A DNA stretch of 64,000 nucleotides from an uncultured Sulfitobacter sp. Lineage in GTDB: Bacteria; Pseudomonadota; Alphaproteobacteria; Rhodobacterales; Rhodobacteraceae. This document shows positions 58,341 to 64,000 of the stretch, piece after piece. The translations under genes and the position numbers were made by a program. The notes beneath the pieces were generated by a model. The model made no database searches. It saw only the letters and a list, made by a program, of their open reading frames with translations, and was not told where the DNA came from. The stretch lies in the NCBI GenBank assembly GCA_913060815.1, contig CAJXSZ010000002.1:186001-250000 (forward strand), read 5' to 3'. The first letter of the stretch is position 1. Each line of letters begins with the position of its first letter.

Positions 58341-58969
58341 TTCGGATCATCCGAGCCCATGTGGCGGGCAAATACCCACGTGTCTTTTTGTTTTTTAGCG
58401 TCCGTCAAGCTGCCCTCGACTATCTCGCCTTCAGCGTTGCGCACAGCCTGCGTCAGCTCTGCGACGAATTTAAGCGTCAACTCAGCCTCTTTTGTATCAG
58501 GGTCCAGTTTCACGTTCTCGAGACTCATCTCGCGGACACCGATGAAGTTTGCCTCGATGGTCAGGCCCTGATCTTCTCGGGCCGCTACTCCATCAACGAA
58601 GCTCTCGTAAATCTCTTCGGACAGGAACGGCTTGATGTTATCAAGTTCACCCGTCTCGTAACCCATGACGATCATTTCATATGCCCCGCGCGCACCCGCG
58701 ATAAAGTCGGTCACATTGAACGAAGGCTCAATCCGCTTCATCTCGGCCAATGCGCGCGCCTGTGGTGTGCCCTCGTCGAAATGATCGGTGATGTCCAAAT
58801 CAGGACCGCCCTCGATAACTTCGAATGCGGGGCCACTGCGTTGCTGGGTTGGCGCGGGAACGGGCGGCTTCTCAAACCCTTCCCGCGTGCCAAGAACGTT
58901 TCGGAGGCGTAGAATGAGAAAAACCGCGATTGCGGCGAGCACCAGAAGCTGGATAAGCGGCGAATTCAT
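58313..58969 (-). CDS. Tim44/TimA domain protein
   Basis: 218 residues. An N-terminal membrane helix (LIQLLVLAAIAVFLILRL) is followed by a variable linker and a Tim44-like domain (about 75-215) with FIAGARGAYEMIVMGYETGELDNIKPFLSEEIYE and HMGSDDPNWFLVSTDG. The mitochondrial relative links TIM23 to the import motor; bacterial ones have unclear function. Divergent from fxsA, and first of the timA-mltA-smr operon. This order (fxsA-secB / timA-mltA-smr) is common in Rhodobacterales. Confidence 0.9.
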   Translation of the reverse strand: MNSPLIQLLVLAAIAVFLILRLRNVLGTREGFEKPPVPAPTQQRSGPAFEVIEGGPDLDITDHFDEGTPQARALAEMKRIEPSFNVTDFIAGARGAYEMIVMGYETGELDNIKPFLSEEIYESFVDGVAAREDQGLTIEANFIGVREMSLENVKLDPDTKEAELTLKFVAELTQAVRNAEGEIVEGSLTDAKKQKDTWVFARHMGSDDPNWFLVSTDG

Positions 58970-59074
58970 ATAGACCTCTTGAAGGCTAGGCGTGGAAACA
59001 TGTCTTGTTGACCCTTATGTAGGTGTGGAAGGGGTCCAAGTCCACTGTAAGGCCCTATGAAAGGAAGCAATAAG

Positions 59075-59557
59075 ATGTGGTTTTTAATCGCATTCATCGC
59101 AGTACCGATGATCGAGATCGCTTTGTTTATCCAGGTTGGCGGTTTTATCGGCCTTTGGTGGACCCTTTTGATCGTCCTCGGGACTGCCATCGGAGGCGCC
59201 TATCTGGTGCGCAGTCAGGGACGCCTCGCGCTGGGTCAGCTTCAGCGGTCCTTTGGCGAAATGCGCGACCCGACAGAGCCGTTGGCCCATGGCGCGATGA
59301 TCCTGTTTTCTGGCGCCCTTTTGCTGACTCCGGGTTTTTTTACCGATTTTATCGGCTTTTCACTTTTGATCCCCGGCGTTCGGGCAAGGGTATTTAACTA
59401 TATCCGTGCACGCATGACTGTTCGCAGCTTTAGCACAGGGCAATCCCACCCTCAGCAACAGCAGCACAATCCGCGTGAGGATATAATTGATGCAGAGTTT
59501 ACCGAACTGCCCGACGACGATGCACCCAAGGGCACCTCAGGCTGGACTAAGAACTAG
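59075..59557 (+). CDS. fxsA: FxsA family membrane protein
   Basis: 160 residues from the ATG at 59075, with AAGGAAG upstream; a start six codons earlier is unlikely. FxsA-type sequence: MWFLIAFIAVPMIEIALFIQ, GGFIGLWWTLLIVLGTAIGGAYLVR and LTPGFFTDFIGFSLLIPG give three to four membrane segments, then a soluble Gln/Asp-rich tail. In E. coli FxsA overproduction relieves F-plasmid exclusion of phage T7; its normal function is unknown. Confidence 0.92.
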   Translation: MWFLIAFIAVPMIEIALFIQVGGFIGLWWTLLIVLGTAIGGAYLVRSQGRLALGQLQRSFGEMRDPTEPLAHGAMILFSGALLLTPGFFTDFIGFSLLIPGVRARVFNYIRARMTVRSFSTGQSHPQQQQHNPREDIIDAEFTELPDDDAPKGTSGWTKN

Positions 59558-59642
59558 TCCTCCAACTAAGCGATTGAGCGCTGTGATCTGACCTGATAAG
59601 CCGACCCGAGTAAATTTCACCCTCCAAAAAGGAGTGCCGTCC

Positions 59643-60122
59643 ATGGCCGAGGCCGAAGCAACACCAGCACAATCCCCACAACTGCGCGTTTTGGGTCAGT
59701 TCATCCGCGATATGTCATTCGAAAACATCATGGCCCAAAAAGGCGCGCCCAGCGACGTGCAGCCTGACGTACAGGTTCAGGTGAACCTTGATGCGAAAAA
59801 GCGCACTGCCGAGAATCAGTACGAGACCGCGATCAAGCTCAACGTGACCTCCAAGGCGAAAGAGGGCGATGCCACGCTCTTCGTGCTCGAGATCGACTAT
59901 GTCGGCATTTTCGACATTCAGGATGTCCCAGAAGAGCAGCTGCACCCCTTCCTGCTGATCGAGTGCCCGCGCATGATTTTCCCGTTCCTGCGCCGCATCG
60001 TGAGCGACGTGACGCGCGACGGTGGCTTCCCACCGCTCAACCTCGAGAACATTGACTTCGTATCATTGTACCGCAACGAGATTGCCCGTCGACAGTCAGA
60101 GGCACAGCCTGCAGACGCCTAA
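59643..60122 (+). CDS. secB: protein-export chaperone SecB
   Basis: 159 residues from the ATG at 59643 with AAAAAGGAGTG upstream. A homotetrameric chaperone that keeps preproteins unfolded and hands them to SecA. Family motifs are VLGQFIRDMSFENIMAQ near the N-terminus, HPFLLIECPRMIFPFLRRIVSDVTRDGGFPPL, and the acidic N-terminal AEAEATPAQSP. The terminator of this gene lies inside the opposing dnaQ gene. Confidence 0.97.
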   Translation: MAEAEATPAQSPQLRVLGQFIRDMSFENIMAQKGAPSDVQPDVQVQVNLDAKKRTAENQYETAIKLNVTSKAKEGDATLFVLEIDYVGIFDIQDVPEEQLHPFLLIECPRMIFPFLRRIVSDVTRDGGFPPLNLENIDFVSLYRNEIARRQSEAQPADA

Positions 60123-60126
60123 GCTT

Positions 60127-60813
60127 TCAAGCTTTTAGCCAGACAGCATCGCCGCCCAATTTGCCGACAAATTCGGCATGGGCGGCGTTTTCTTTTTCGG
60201 TAAGCCGTGACGGCAATGGTATCGCGCGCGGACGCGGCGTCCACTCGGTGTTGATGTCGCCGGCCTTTGGTTCTGCGCGCGTAGACAGGCCAAAATCCGG
60301 CTGCTTTCCACCAATGAGCTCCAGATAGACCTCTGCCAGAATTTCACTGTCGAGCAGGGCACCGTGCAGCGTACGCGCATCGTTGTTGATGCCAAAGCGT
60401 CGGCACAAGGCATCGAGCGATGACGGAGAGCCGGGGAATTTCTTGCGCGCTATTGCGAGAGTATCAACAGCCTGCTCCCACGGGAGTTGACGTAAGCCCA
60501 TTTTGCCCAATTCGAAGTTCAAGAACTTCATATCGAAAGCGGCATTGTGGATGATCATTTTGCTGTCGCCGACAAAATCCAGAAATGCCTGTCCAACCTG
60601 CGCAAATTTCGGCTTGTCACGGAGGAAGTCATCGCCAAGCCCGTGCACTTCAAACGCCTCTTGTGGCATGCCGCGTTCCGGGTTGATGTATTCGTGAAAT
60701 GTCTTGCCCGTGGCCACATGGCCCTTCAGCTCAACCGCACCAATCTCGACAATCCTGTCGCCTGTTTTGGGGTCAAAGCCTGTGGTTTCGGTATCGAGGA
60801 CGATCTCACGCAT
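60127..60813 (-). CDS. dnaQ: DNA polymerase III epsilon subunit (proofreading exonuclease)
   Basis: 228 residues. DEDDh 3'-5' exonuclease motifs: ExoI VLDTETTGFDP (about 5-15), ExoII IIHNAAFDMKF, ExoIII HGALLDSEILAEVY. The C-terminus (about 190-228) would bind the alpha subunit. It begins 8 bases before the coaE stop and ends 5 bases past the convergent secB. Last gene of maf-aroE-coaE-dnaQ. Confidence 0.95.
   Translation of the reverse strand: MREIVLDTETTGFDPKTGDRIVEIGAVELKGHVATGKTFHEYINPERGMPQEAFEVHGLGDDFLRDKPKFAQVGQAFLDFVGDSKMIIHNAAFDMKFLNFELGKMGLRQLPWEQAVDTLAIARKKFPGSPSSLDALCRRFGINNDARTLHGALLDSEILAEVYLELIGGKQPDFGLSTRAEPKAGDINTEWTPRPRAIPLPSRLTEKENAAHAEFVGKLGGDAVWLKA
60150..60197 (+). terminator. 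secB terminator embedded in the dnaQ coding sequence
   Basis: On the plus strand CGCCGCCCA (60150-60158) pairs with TGGGCGGCG (60179-60187), and nested TGCCG (60162-60166) with CGGCA (60174-60178). TTTTCTTTTT follows. The stem encodes the final residues of DnaQ on the other strand. It begins 27 bases after the secB stop. Confidence 0.85.
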
Positions 60814-61393
60814 TAAACTGGCTCCGAATGGTTTTCACTATGTTTTGCACCTGCAAACGTGCGTGTTCAAGGGTGTCCGTTTCAATGACATAGGTCGCGC
60901 GGGCGAATTTTTCAGCCGCAGGAAGCTGCTTTTCTTTGATTGCGTGGAATTGCGCGAGGGTCATCGTGCCGCGGGCCAGAACGCGGGCCTCTTGCGTTGC
61001 ATCATCCGTGATGACGCAGGCCGTCGCATCAACGCGCGCCTCTCCGCCAGTCTCGAACAAAAGGGGGATATCGAGCACGACGATATCTGCCTTGGCGTTC
61101 CCTAGAAATTCGGCGCGGTCCTGACCGACCAGCGGATGCACAATCGTCTCGATGTGTTTAAGCGCCGCCGGGTCGCGGGCTATGATCTCTTTGAGGGCAG
61201 GGCGGGACACAGCCCCATCAATAACAGCATCCGGAAACGCTTCTTCAAATGGCGCAACTGCAGCGCCTCCTTTTGAGTAAAGCCGGTGGACAGCCGCATC
61301 CGCATCCCAGACGGCGCACCCTTCATCCGCGAACATTTGCGCAGTCGTGGATTTACCCATCCCGATGGAGCCTGTCAGACCCAGCTTGAACAT
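60806..61393 (-). CDS. coaE: dephospho-CoA kinase
   Basis: 195 residues from the ATG at 61393, whose first base is also the last base of the aroE stop (TGATG). P-loop GLTGSIGMGKSTTAQMF (about 4-20), the CoaE Asp in WDADAAVHRLY, and VVLDIPLLFETG. It phosphorylates dephospho-CoA in the last step of CoA synthesis. A longer frame upstream is inside aroE and was not chosen. Confidence 0.96.
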   Translation of the reverse strand: MFKLGLTGSIGMGKSTTAQMFADEGCAVWDADAAVHRLYSKGGAAVAPFEEAFPDAVIDGAVSRPALKEIIARDPAALKHIETIVHPLVGQDRAEFLGNAKADIVVLDIPLLFETGGEARVDATACVITDDATQEARVLARGTMTLAQFHAIKEKQLPAAEKFARATYVIETDTLEHARLQVQNIVKTIRSQFNA

Positions 61394-62229
61394 CAACGCA
61401 ACGCCGCCGCGCGGGTGGCACGGTCTACATCGGGGCGACGACCGAACCACCGCTCGAATGCGGGAACCGCCTGATGCAGGAGCATCCCAAGACCATCAAC
61501 CGCCACACATCCAGCTTCTTCTGCCGTTGCAAGGAGCTTTGTCTTGAGCGGAGCGTAGACAAGATCGGTCACAACTGTCGTTGCGTGCAATCCGTCGAGT
61601 GGTACGCGCAGCTCAGGCTTACCAATCATCCCCAGCGAAGTCGTATTCACCAATAGCGCTGCATCATCGACCATATTTCCGGCCTGCAACCAATCAAACA
61701 CCCTTACGCGGCTGCCAAACTCTTTTTGCAAAACCTCCGCACGGACACGGGTACGGTTTGAGAGCAAAATTTCGGGAACGCCCGCTTCGAGAAGAGAGGA
61801 CATCACCGCCCGCGCCGCACCCCCAGCGCCAAGAACAGCAGCAGGGCCGCTTCGCGGGTTCCAGGACGGCGCACCTGCTTTCAAATTCTCGATAAAGCCA
61901 TATCCGTCTGTATTATCGGCATGAATCTTTCCATCTTTGCGGAAAATCAGCGTATTCGCCGCACCGATCAGGATCGCCCGATCCGTAATCAGATCAGCAA
62001 TTTCCATGACGGCCTCTTTATGCGGTATCGTGATGTTGACCCCGACAAAGCCCATAGTGGGCAACGTACGCAGAACATTTTCGAGGTTGTCAGCACTCAC
62101 ATCCATGGGGATGTAATGGCCGGGTATCCCATAAGTTTTAAGCCAGTGGCGATGCAACTGTGGCGATTTTGAATGCGCAATAGGGGAGCCGATGACACCA
62201 GCGAGGGGAATACGGGAAAGTTCGGTCAT
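61393..62229 (-). CDS. aroE: shikimate dehydrogenase (NADP+)
   Basis: 278 residues. Reduces 3-dehydroshikimate in the aromatic pathway. N-terminal substrate motif GVIGSPIAHSKSPQLH, catalytic Lys in NITIPHKE, Asp in ADNTDGYGF, and NADP-loop VLGAGGAARAVM. Coupled both to maf (4-base overlap, ATGA) and coaE. Confidence 0.97.
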   Translation of the reverse strand: MTELSRIPLAGVIGSPIAHSKSPQLHRHWLKTYGIPGHYIPMDVSADNLENVLRTLPTMGFVGVNITIPHKEAVMEIADLITDRAILIGAANTLIFRKDGKIHADNTDGYGFIENLKAGAPSWNPRSGPAAVLGAGGAARAVMSSLLEAGVPEILLSNRTRVRAEVLQKEFGSRVRVFDWLQAGNMVDDAALLVNTTSLGMIGKPELRVPLDGLHATTVVTDLVYAPLKTKLLATAEEAGCVAVDGLGMLLHQAVPAFERWFGRRPDVDRATRAAALR

Positions 62230-62825
62230 TGAGCAATATCTCCACGTAGCGTTAGGTAGTTCAGGATTTCCAACAAAGGCATGCCGAGGACGTTAAAGTA
62301 ATCCCCCTCAATACGCGAGAACAGCCGCACACCCTCTTCCTCGAGCTTATAGGCACCCACAGCGTGTCGTATGCTGTCCCAATTGCGCTCGACATAATCT
62401 GTGAGGTAAGGGTCGCTTGCATCACGCATACGTAATCGGACAACTCCGATGTGGCGCCAAAGCGGTTTGCCGTCCTCGTAGATTACAGCCGCGGACAGCA
62501 GTGTATGCCGATCACCGCGCATTGATTGAAGCTGTGCCAGTGCTTGTTCTGGCGTTTCAGGCTTGCTCAGGAGGTTTCCACCGTGTTCCAATACCTGATC
62601 ACAGCCGATAACCAAGGCACCGGCATTCTTGTCACTTACCTTCGAGGCTTTCATTTCGGCCAACGCATCGGCAATATCGCGCGGTGGTGCACCCTCGGAA
62701 ACGAGCGATGCTTTGATCATCTCTTCGTCTACACGCGCAACCTGCACCTCATGCGCGACGGCTGCCCGAGTCAGCATCTGAGTTCGGATGCTGGAACCAG
62801 ACGCCAGGATGATGGGGACACTCAT
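62226..62825 (-). CDS. maf: Maf family nucleoside triphosphate pyrophosphatase
   Basis: 199 residues. Hydrolyses non-canonical or canonical NTPs (e.g. dTTP/UTP or 7-methyl-GTP) to monophosphates. N-terminal ILASGSSIRTQML is the Maf signature; VIGCDQVLEHGG carries the catalytic Asp, and VGAYKLEEEGVRLFSRIEGDYFNVLGMPL is the conserved C-terminal region. It heads the maf-aroE-coaE-dnaQ operon. Its start codon overlaps a perfect DnaA box, so its promoter lies in the origin. Confidence 0.93.
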   Translation of the reverse strand: MSVPIILASGSSIRTQMLTRAAVAHEVQVARVDEEMIKASLVSEGAPPRDIADALAEMKASKVSDKNAGALVIGCDQVLEHGGNLLSKPETPEQALAQLQSMRGDRHTLLSAAVIYEDGKPLWRHIGVVRLRMRDASDPYLTDYVERNWDSIRHAVGAYKLEEEGVRLFSRIEGDYFNVLGMPLLEILNYLTLRGDIAQ

Positions 62826-62833
62826 GTGGATAA
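62825..62833 (-). promoter_or_regulatory. DnaA box, perfect consensus
   Basis: TGTGGATAA, the complement of TTATCCACA, overlapping the first base of the maf start codon. Confidence 0.85.
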
Positions 62834-62890
62834 CTCATGCATAGTCTTAAGGATTTCCTAACAACAAGGTGTCGACAATTAGGGAGCCAA

Positions 62891-62929
62891 GTTCAAGAGG
62901 GGGAGAAGTGCATACTTCCACCTTTGAAC
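62891..62929. repeat. interrupted dyad in oriC
   Basis: GTTCAA-g-AGG-gggga-GAAGT-gcat-ACTTC-ca-CCT-TTGAAC: three consecutive pairs of complementary arms (6, 3 and 5 bases) around a GCAT centre. It lies between the two perfect DnaA boxes and could form a cruciform or be a protein-binding dyad. Confidence 0.7.
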
Positions 62930-63005
62930 CACCAGATTCCCCCACCGTGGAAAAGAACAATTCTACGGTTTAGTAACTTGAGTGAGGGCAACTAAACTCA
63001 CAGTC

Positions 63006-63014
63006 TTATCCACA
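63006..63014 (+). promoter_or_regulatory. DnaA box, perfect consensus
   Basis: TTATCCACA, followed by the A/T-rich block starting about 63047. Confidence 0.85.
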
Positions 63015-63123
63015 AATTTTGACCAGTTCGGCTTCCATCAAGTATTTGGAATATAATATAAAAATTTTCATTCTGAAAGATATCAACCATCTCTTTGCTG
63101 CTCGCGAAAAGACTATGACGTTC

Positions 63124-63146
63124 TGGGGATAAGAATTTGATCCACA
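63124..63146. promoter_or_regulatory. pair of near-consensus DnaA boxes
   Basis: TGGGGATAA (63124-63132; complement TTATCCCCA, one mismatch) and TGATCCACA (63138-63146, one mismatch), in opposite orientation and five bases apart. Confidence 0.6.
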
Positions 63147-63230
63147 GATTTTCGCGTGCCTACTTAAAACAACAATCTTTCTTTCTTTACTTATTATTAT
63201 AAAGAGAGGGCCAAGAGCGGAGAGAAAACT

Positions 63231-63680
63231 ATGGGTGATATCCTGAGCACGGCGTATCCTTGGATCAAGGGTATTCATATTATGGCGGTGATCTCATGGA
63301 TGGCAGGGTTGTTCTATCTTCCGCGCCTTATGGTGCACCATACAGAGCGTGTGGGCCTTAGCGGAGAAACCCATGATCTGTTTGCAATGATGGAGTACAA
63401 GCTGGCCAAAGTGATCATGCAGCCTGCGATGATGGCAACGTGGATCTTCGGTCTGTTGTTGGTATCGACGCCTGGTATTGTCTACTGGGGTGATGTTTGG
63501 CCATGGCTCAAAGGGGCGGGAGTTATCGCTATGACCGTTTTTCACGTCTGGCTGATGCGGCGCATGCGTGGCTTTCAGGCGGGTGAGAATACCATGACCG
63601 GCAAGCAATACCGCATGATGAATGAGGTGCCCACGCTGCTGATGATCCTGATCGTCTTTTCGGTGACGGTGAAGTTCTAA
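63231..63680 (+). CDS. hemJ: protoporphyrinogen oxidase HemJ
   Basis: 149 residues, four predicted membrane helices. HemJ oxidises protoporphyrinogen IX to protoporphyrin IX in the inner membrane. Conserved features are WIKGIHIMAVISWMAGLFYLPRLMVHHTE (His and Arg of the active face), MEYKLAKVIMQPAM and FHVWLMRRMRGFQ. GGAGAGAAAAC lies before the ATG. It follows oriC directly and is followed by rho after 133 bases. Confidence 0.95.
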   Translation: MGDILSTAYPWIKGIHIMAVISWMAGLFYLPRLMVHHTERVGLSGETHDLFAMMEYKLAKVIMQPAMMATWIFGLLLVSTPGIVYWGDVWPWLKGAGVIAMTVFHVWLMRRMRGFQAGENTMTGKQYRMMNEVPTLLMILIVFSVTVKF

Positions 63681-63692
63681 AACGTACCTAGA

Positions 63693-63721
63693 TTGACAGC
63701 TCATGACGAGCGGCGTATTGC
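63693..63721 (+). promoter_or_regulatory. sigma-70-type promoter for rho
   Basis: TTGACA (63693-63698), 17-base spacer, TATTGC (63716-63721). Transcription would begin near 63728. A hairpin CCCC-gttc-GGGG (63732-63743) then lies at the start of the rho leader, with ATGAGC after it complementary to GCTCAT at 63699-63704. Confidence 0.6.
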
Positions 63722-63813
63722 AGATGCATCGCCCCGTTCGGGGATGAGCCAACCCGATCTTATTTTGCAAGACCGACCCGACAGCGCCTTTGCGCGGGGT
63801 TAAGGATATTTCC

Positions 63814-64000
63814 ATGACACAAGAAACACTCAACCTCGCTGATCTGAAGAAGCAATCACCCAAATCATTGCTGTCTATGGCTGAAGAGCTGGAGATCGAA
63901 AACGCGTCAACGATGCGTAAGGGCGAGATGATGTTCCAGATTCTGCGGGAACGCGCGGATGAAGGCTGGGAGATTTCCGGTGACGGGGTTCTTGAGGTTC
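63814..64000 (+). CDS. rho: transcription termination factor Rho (partial, C-terminus outside window)
   Basis: The first 62 codons are visible from the ATG at 63814 (AAGGA upstream). The sequence MTQETLNLADLKKQSPKSLL ... NASTMRKGEMMFQILRERAD is the Rho N-terminal helical domain, which precedes the RNA-binding CSD fold. Rho is a hexameric RNA helicase that ends transcription. The leader from the promoter at 63693 is about 86 bases with a GC hairpin, possibly for autoregulation, which is known for rho in other bacteria. The frame runs off the right edge. Confidence 0.92.
   Translation, partial: MTQETLNLADLKKQSPKSLLSMAEELEIENASTMRKGEMMFQILRERADEGWEISGDGVLEV

Larger units (their letters stand above)
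62825..63230. other. oriC: putative chromosomal replication origin (oriC)
   Basis: About 405 gene-free bases between divergent maf and hemJ. Perfect DnaA boxes lie at both sides (62825-62833, minus; 63006-63014, plus) and near-perfect ones at 63124-63132 and 63138-63146. Two very A/T-rich blocks (about 63046-63070 and 63164-63205) could be unwinding elements. A 39-base interrupted dyad (62891-62929) and a GTTTAGT/ACTAAAC dyad (62968-62997) add to the structure. The leftward operon and rightward hemJ-rho read away from it. Flanking genes match the origin region known in Rhodobacterales. Confidence 0.85.

Overview
The window is a stretch of alphaproteobacterial chromosome, almost certainly from a member of the Roseobacter group (Rhodobacterales). 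The evidence is the gene order: rpsT-dnaA-dnaN-recF-gyrB, the senC-regA / regB redox locus beside ahcY, hemD-mic60-hemY, tsaE-amgK-murU-addB-addA-trxA, hslV-hslU, and secB / dnaQ-coaE-aroE-maf. The protein types agree (Hint_2 proteins, RegB with a GGLNNPF quinone motif, DUF2853, a PAS-only DivL-like protein). I could not settle the genus. I saw no tRNA, rRNA, CRISPR array, insertion sequence, integrase or prophage gene.

Layout. 1-5.1 kb: lysine/peptidoglycan genes dapE (cut by the left edge) and dapD on the minus strand, separated by two small unknown genes and by a plus-strand pair of coupled Hint-domain genes. 5.2-9.4 kb: LOG-family protein, a 71-residue unknown, rlmN, an IalB-like secreted protein and a Rhizobium-type asparaginase. 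9.4-13.2 kb: serine synthesis, with serB divergent from serC-serA and a probable serC leader RNA between them. 13.2-19.3 kb: a phosphatase, a thiolase, ubiB-ubiE, mutM and an enoyl-CoA hydratase. 19.3-26.7 kb: rpsT and the replication genes dnaA, dnaN, recF and gyrB, with long structured non-coding leaders before rpsT and dnaA. 26.7-32.5 kb: a copper ATPase and the hemD-mic60-hemY cluster. 32.5-38.1 kb: tsaD-gpsA-yciI-EVE, DUF2853, an extensin-like protein and ahcY. 38.3-43.7 kb: an HD hydrolase and a GNAT enzyme, then the RegA/SenC/RegB redox two-component locus and a PAS-only protein. 43.7-52.6 kb: tsaE, the muropeptide recycling pair amgK-murU, addB-addA and trxA. 52.6-60.1 kb: a capsule-type protein, hslVU, an MFS carrier, Smr, mltA, a Tim44-like protein, fxsA and secB. 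60.1-62.8 kb: a tightly overlapping minus-strand operon maf-aroE-coaE-dnaQ. 62.8-63.2 kb: a gene-free segment that looks like the chromosomal origin (oriC). 63.2-64 kb: hemJ and the start of rho.

The main theme is chromosome replication. The putative oriC lies at the right end, between the divergent maf operon and hemJ-rho, while its initiator gene dnaA sits about 42 kb away. The least ordinary items are: the Hint-domain pair (one copy keeping the catalytic Cys, the other having lost it) inside the dap cluster; the dyad elements in oriC; the structured RNA-like segments upstream of rpsT, dnaA and serC; the secB terminator written inside the dnaQ coding region; and the MFS start codon buried in a perfect inverted repeat. 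No clearly new multi-gene defence or mobile system is visible.
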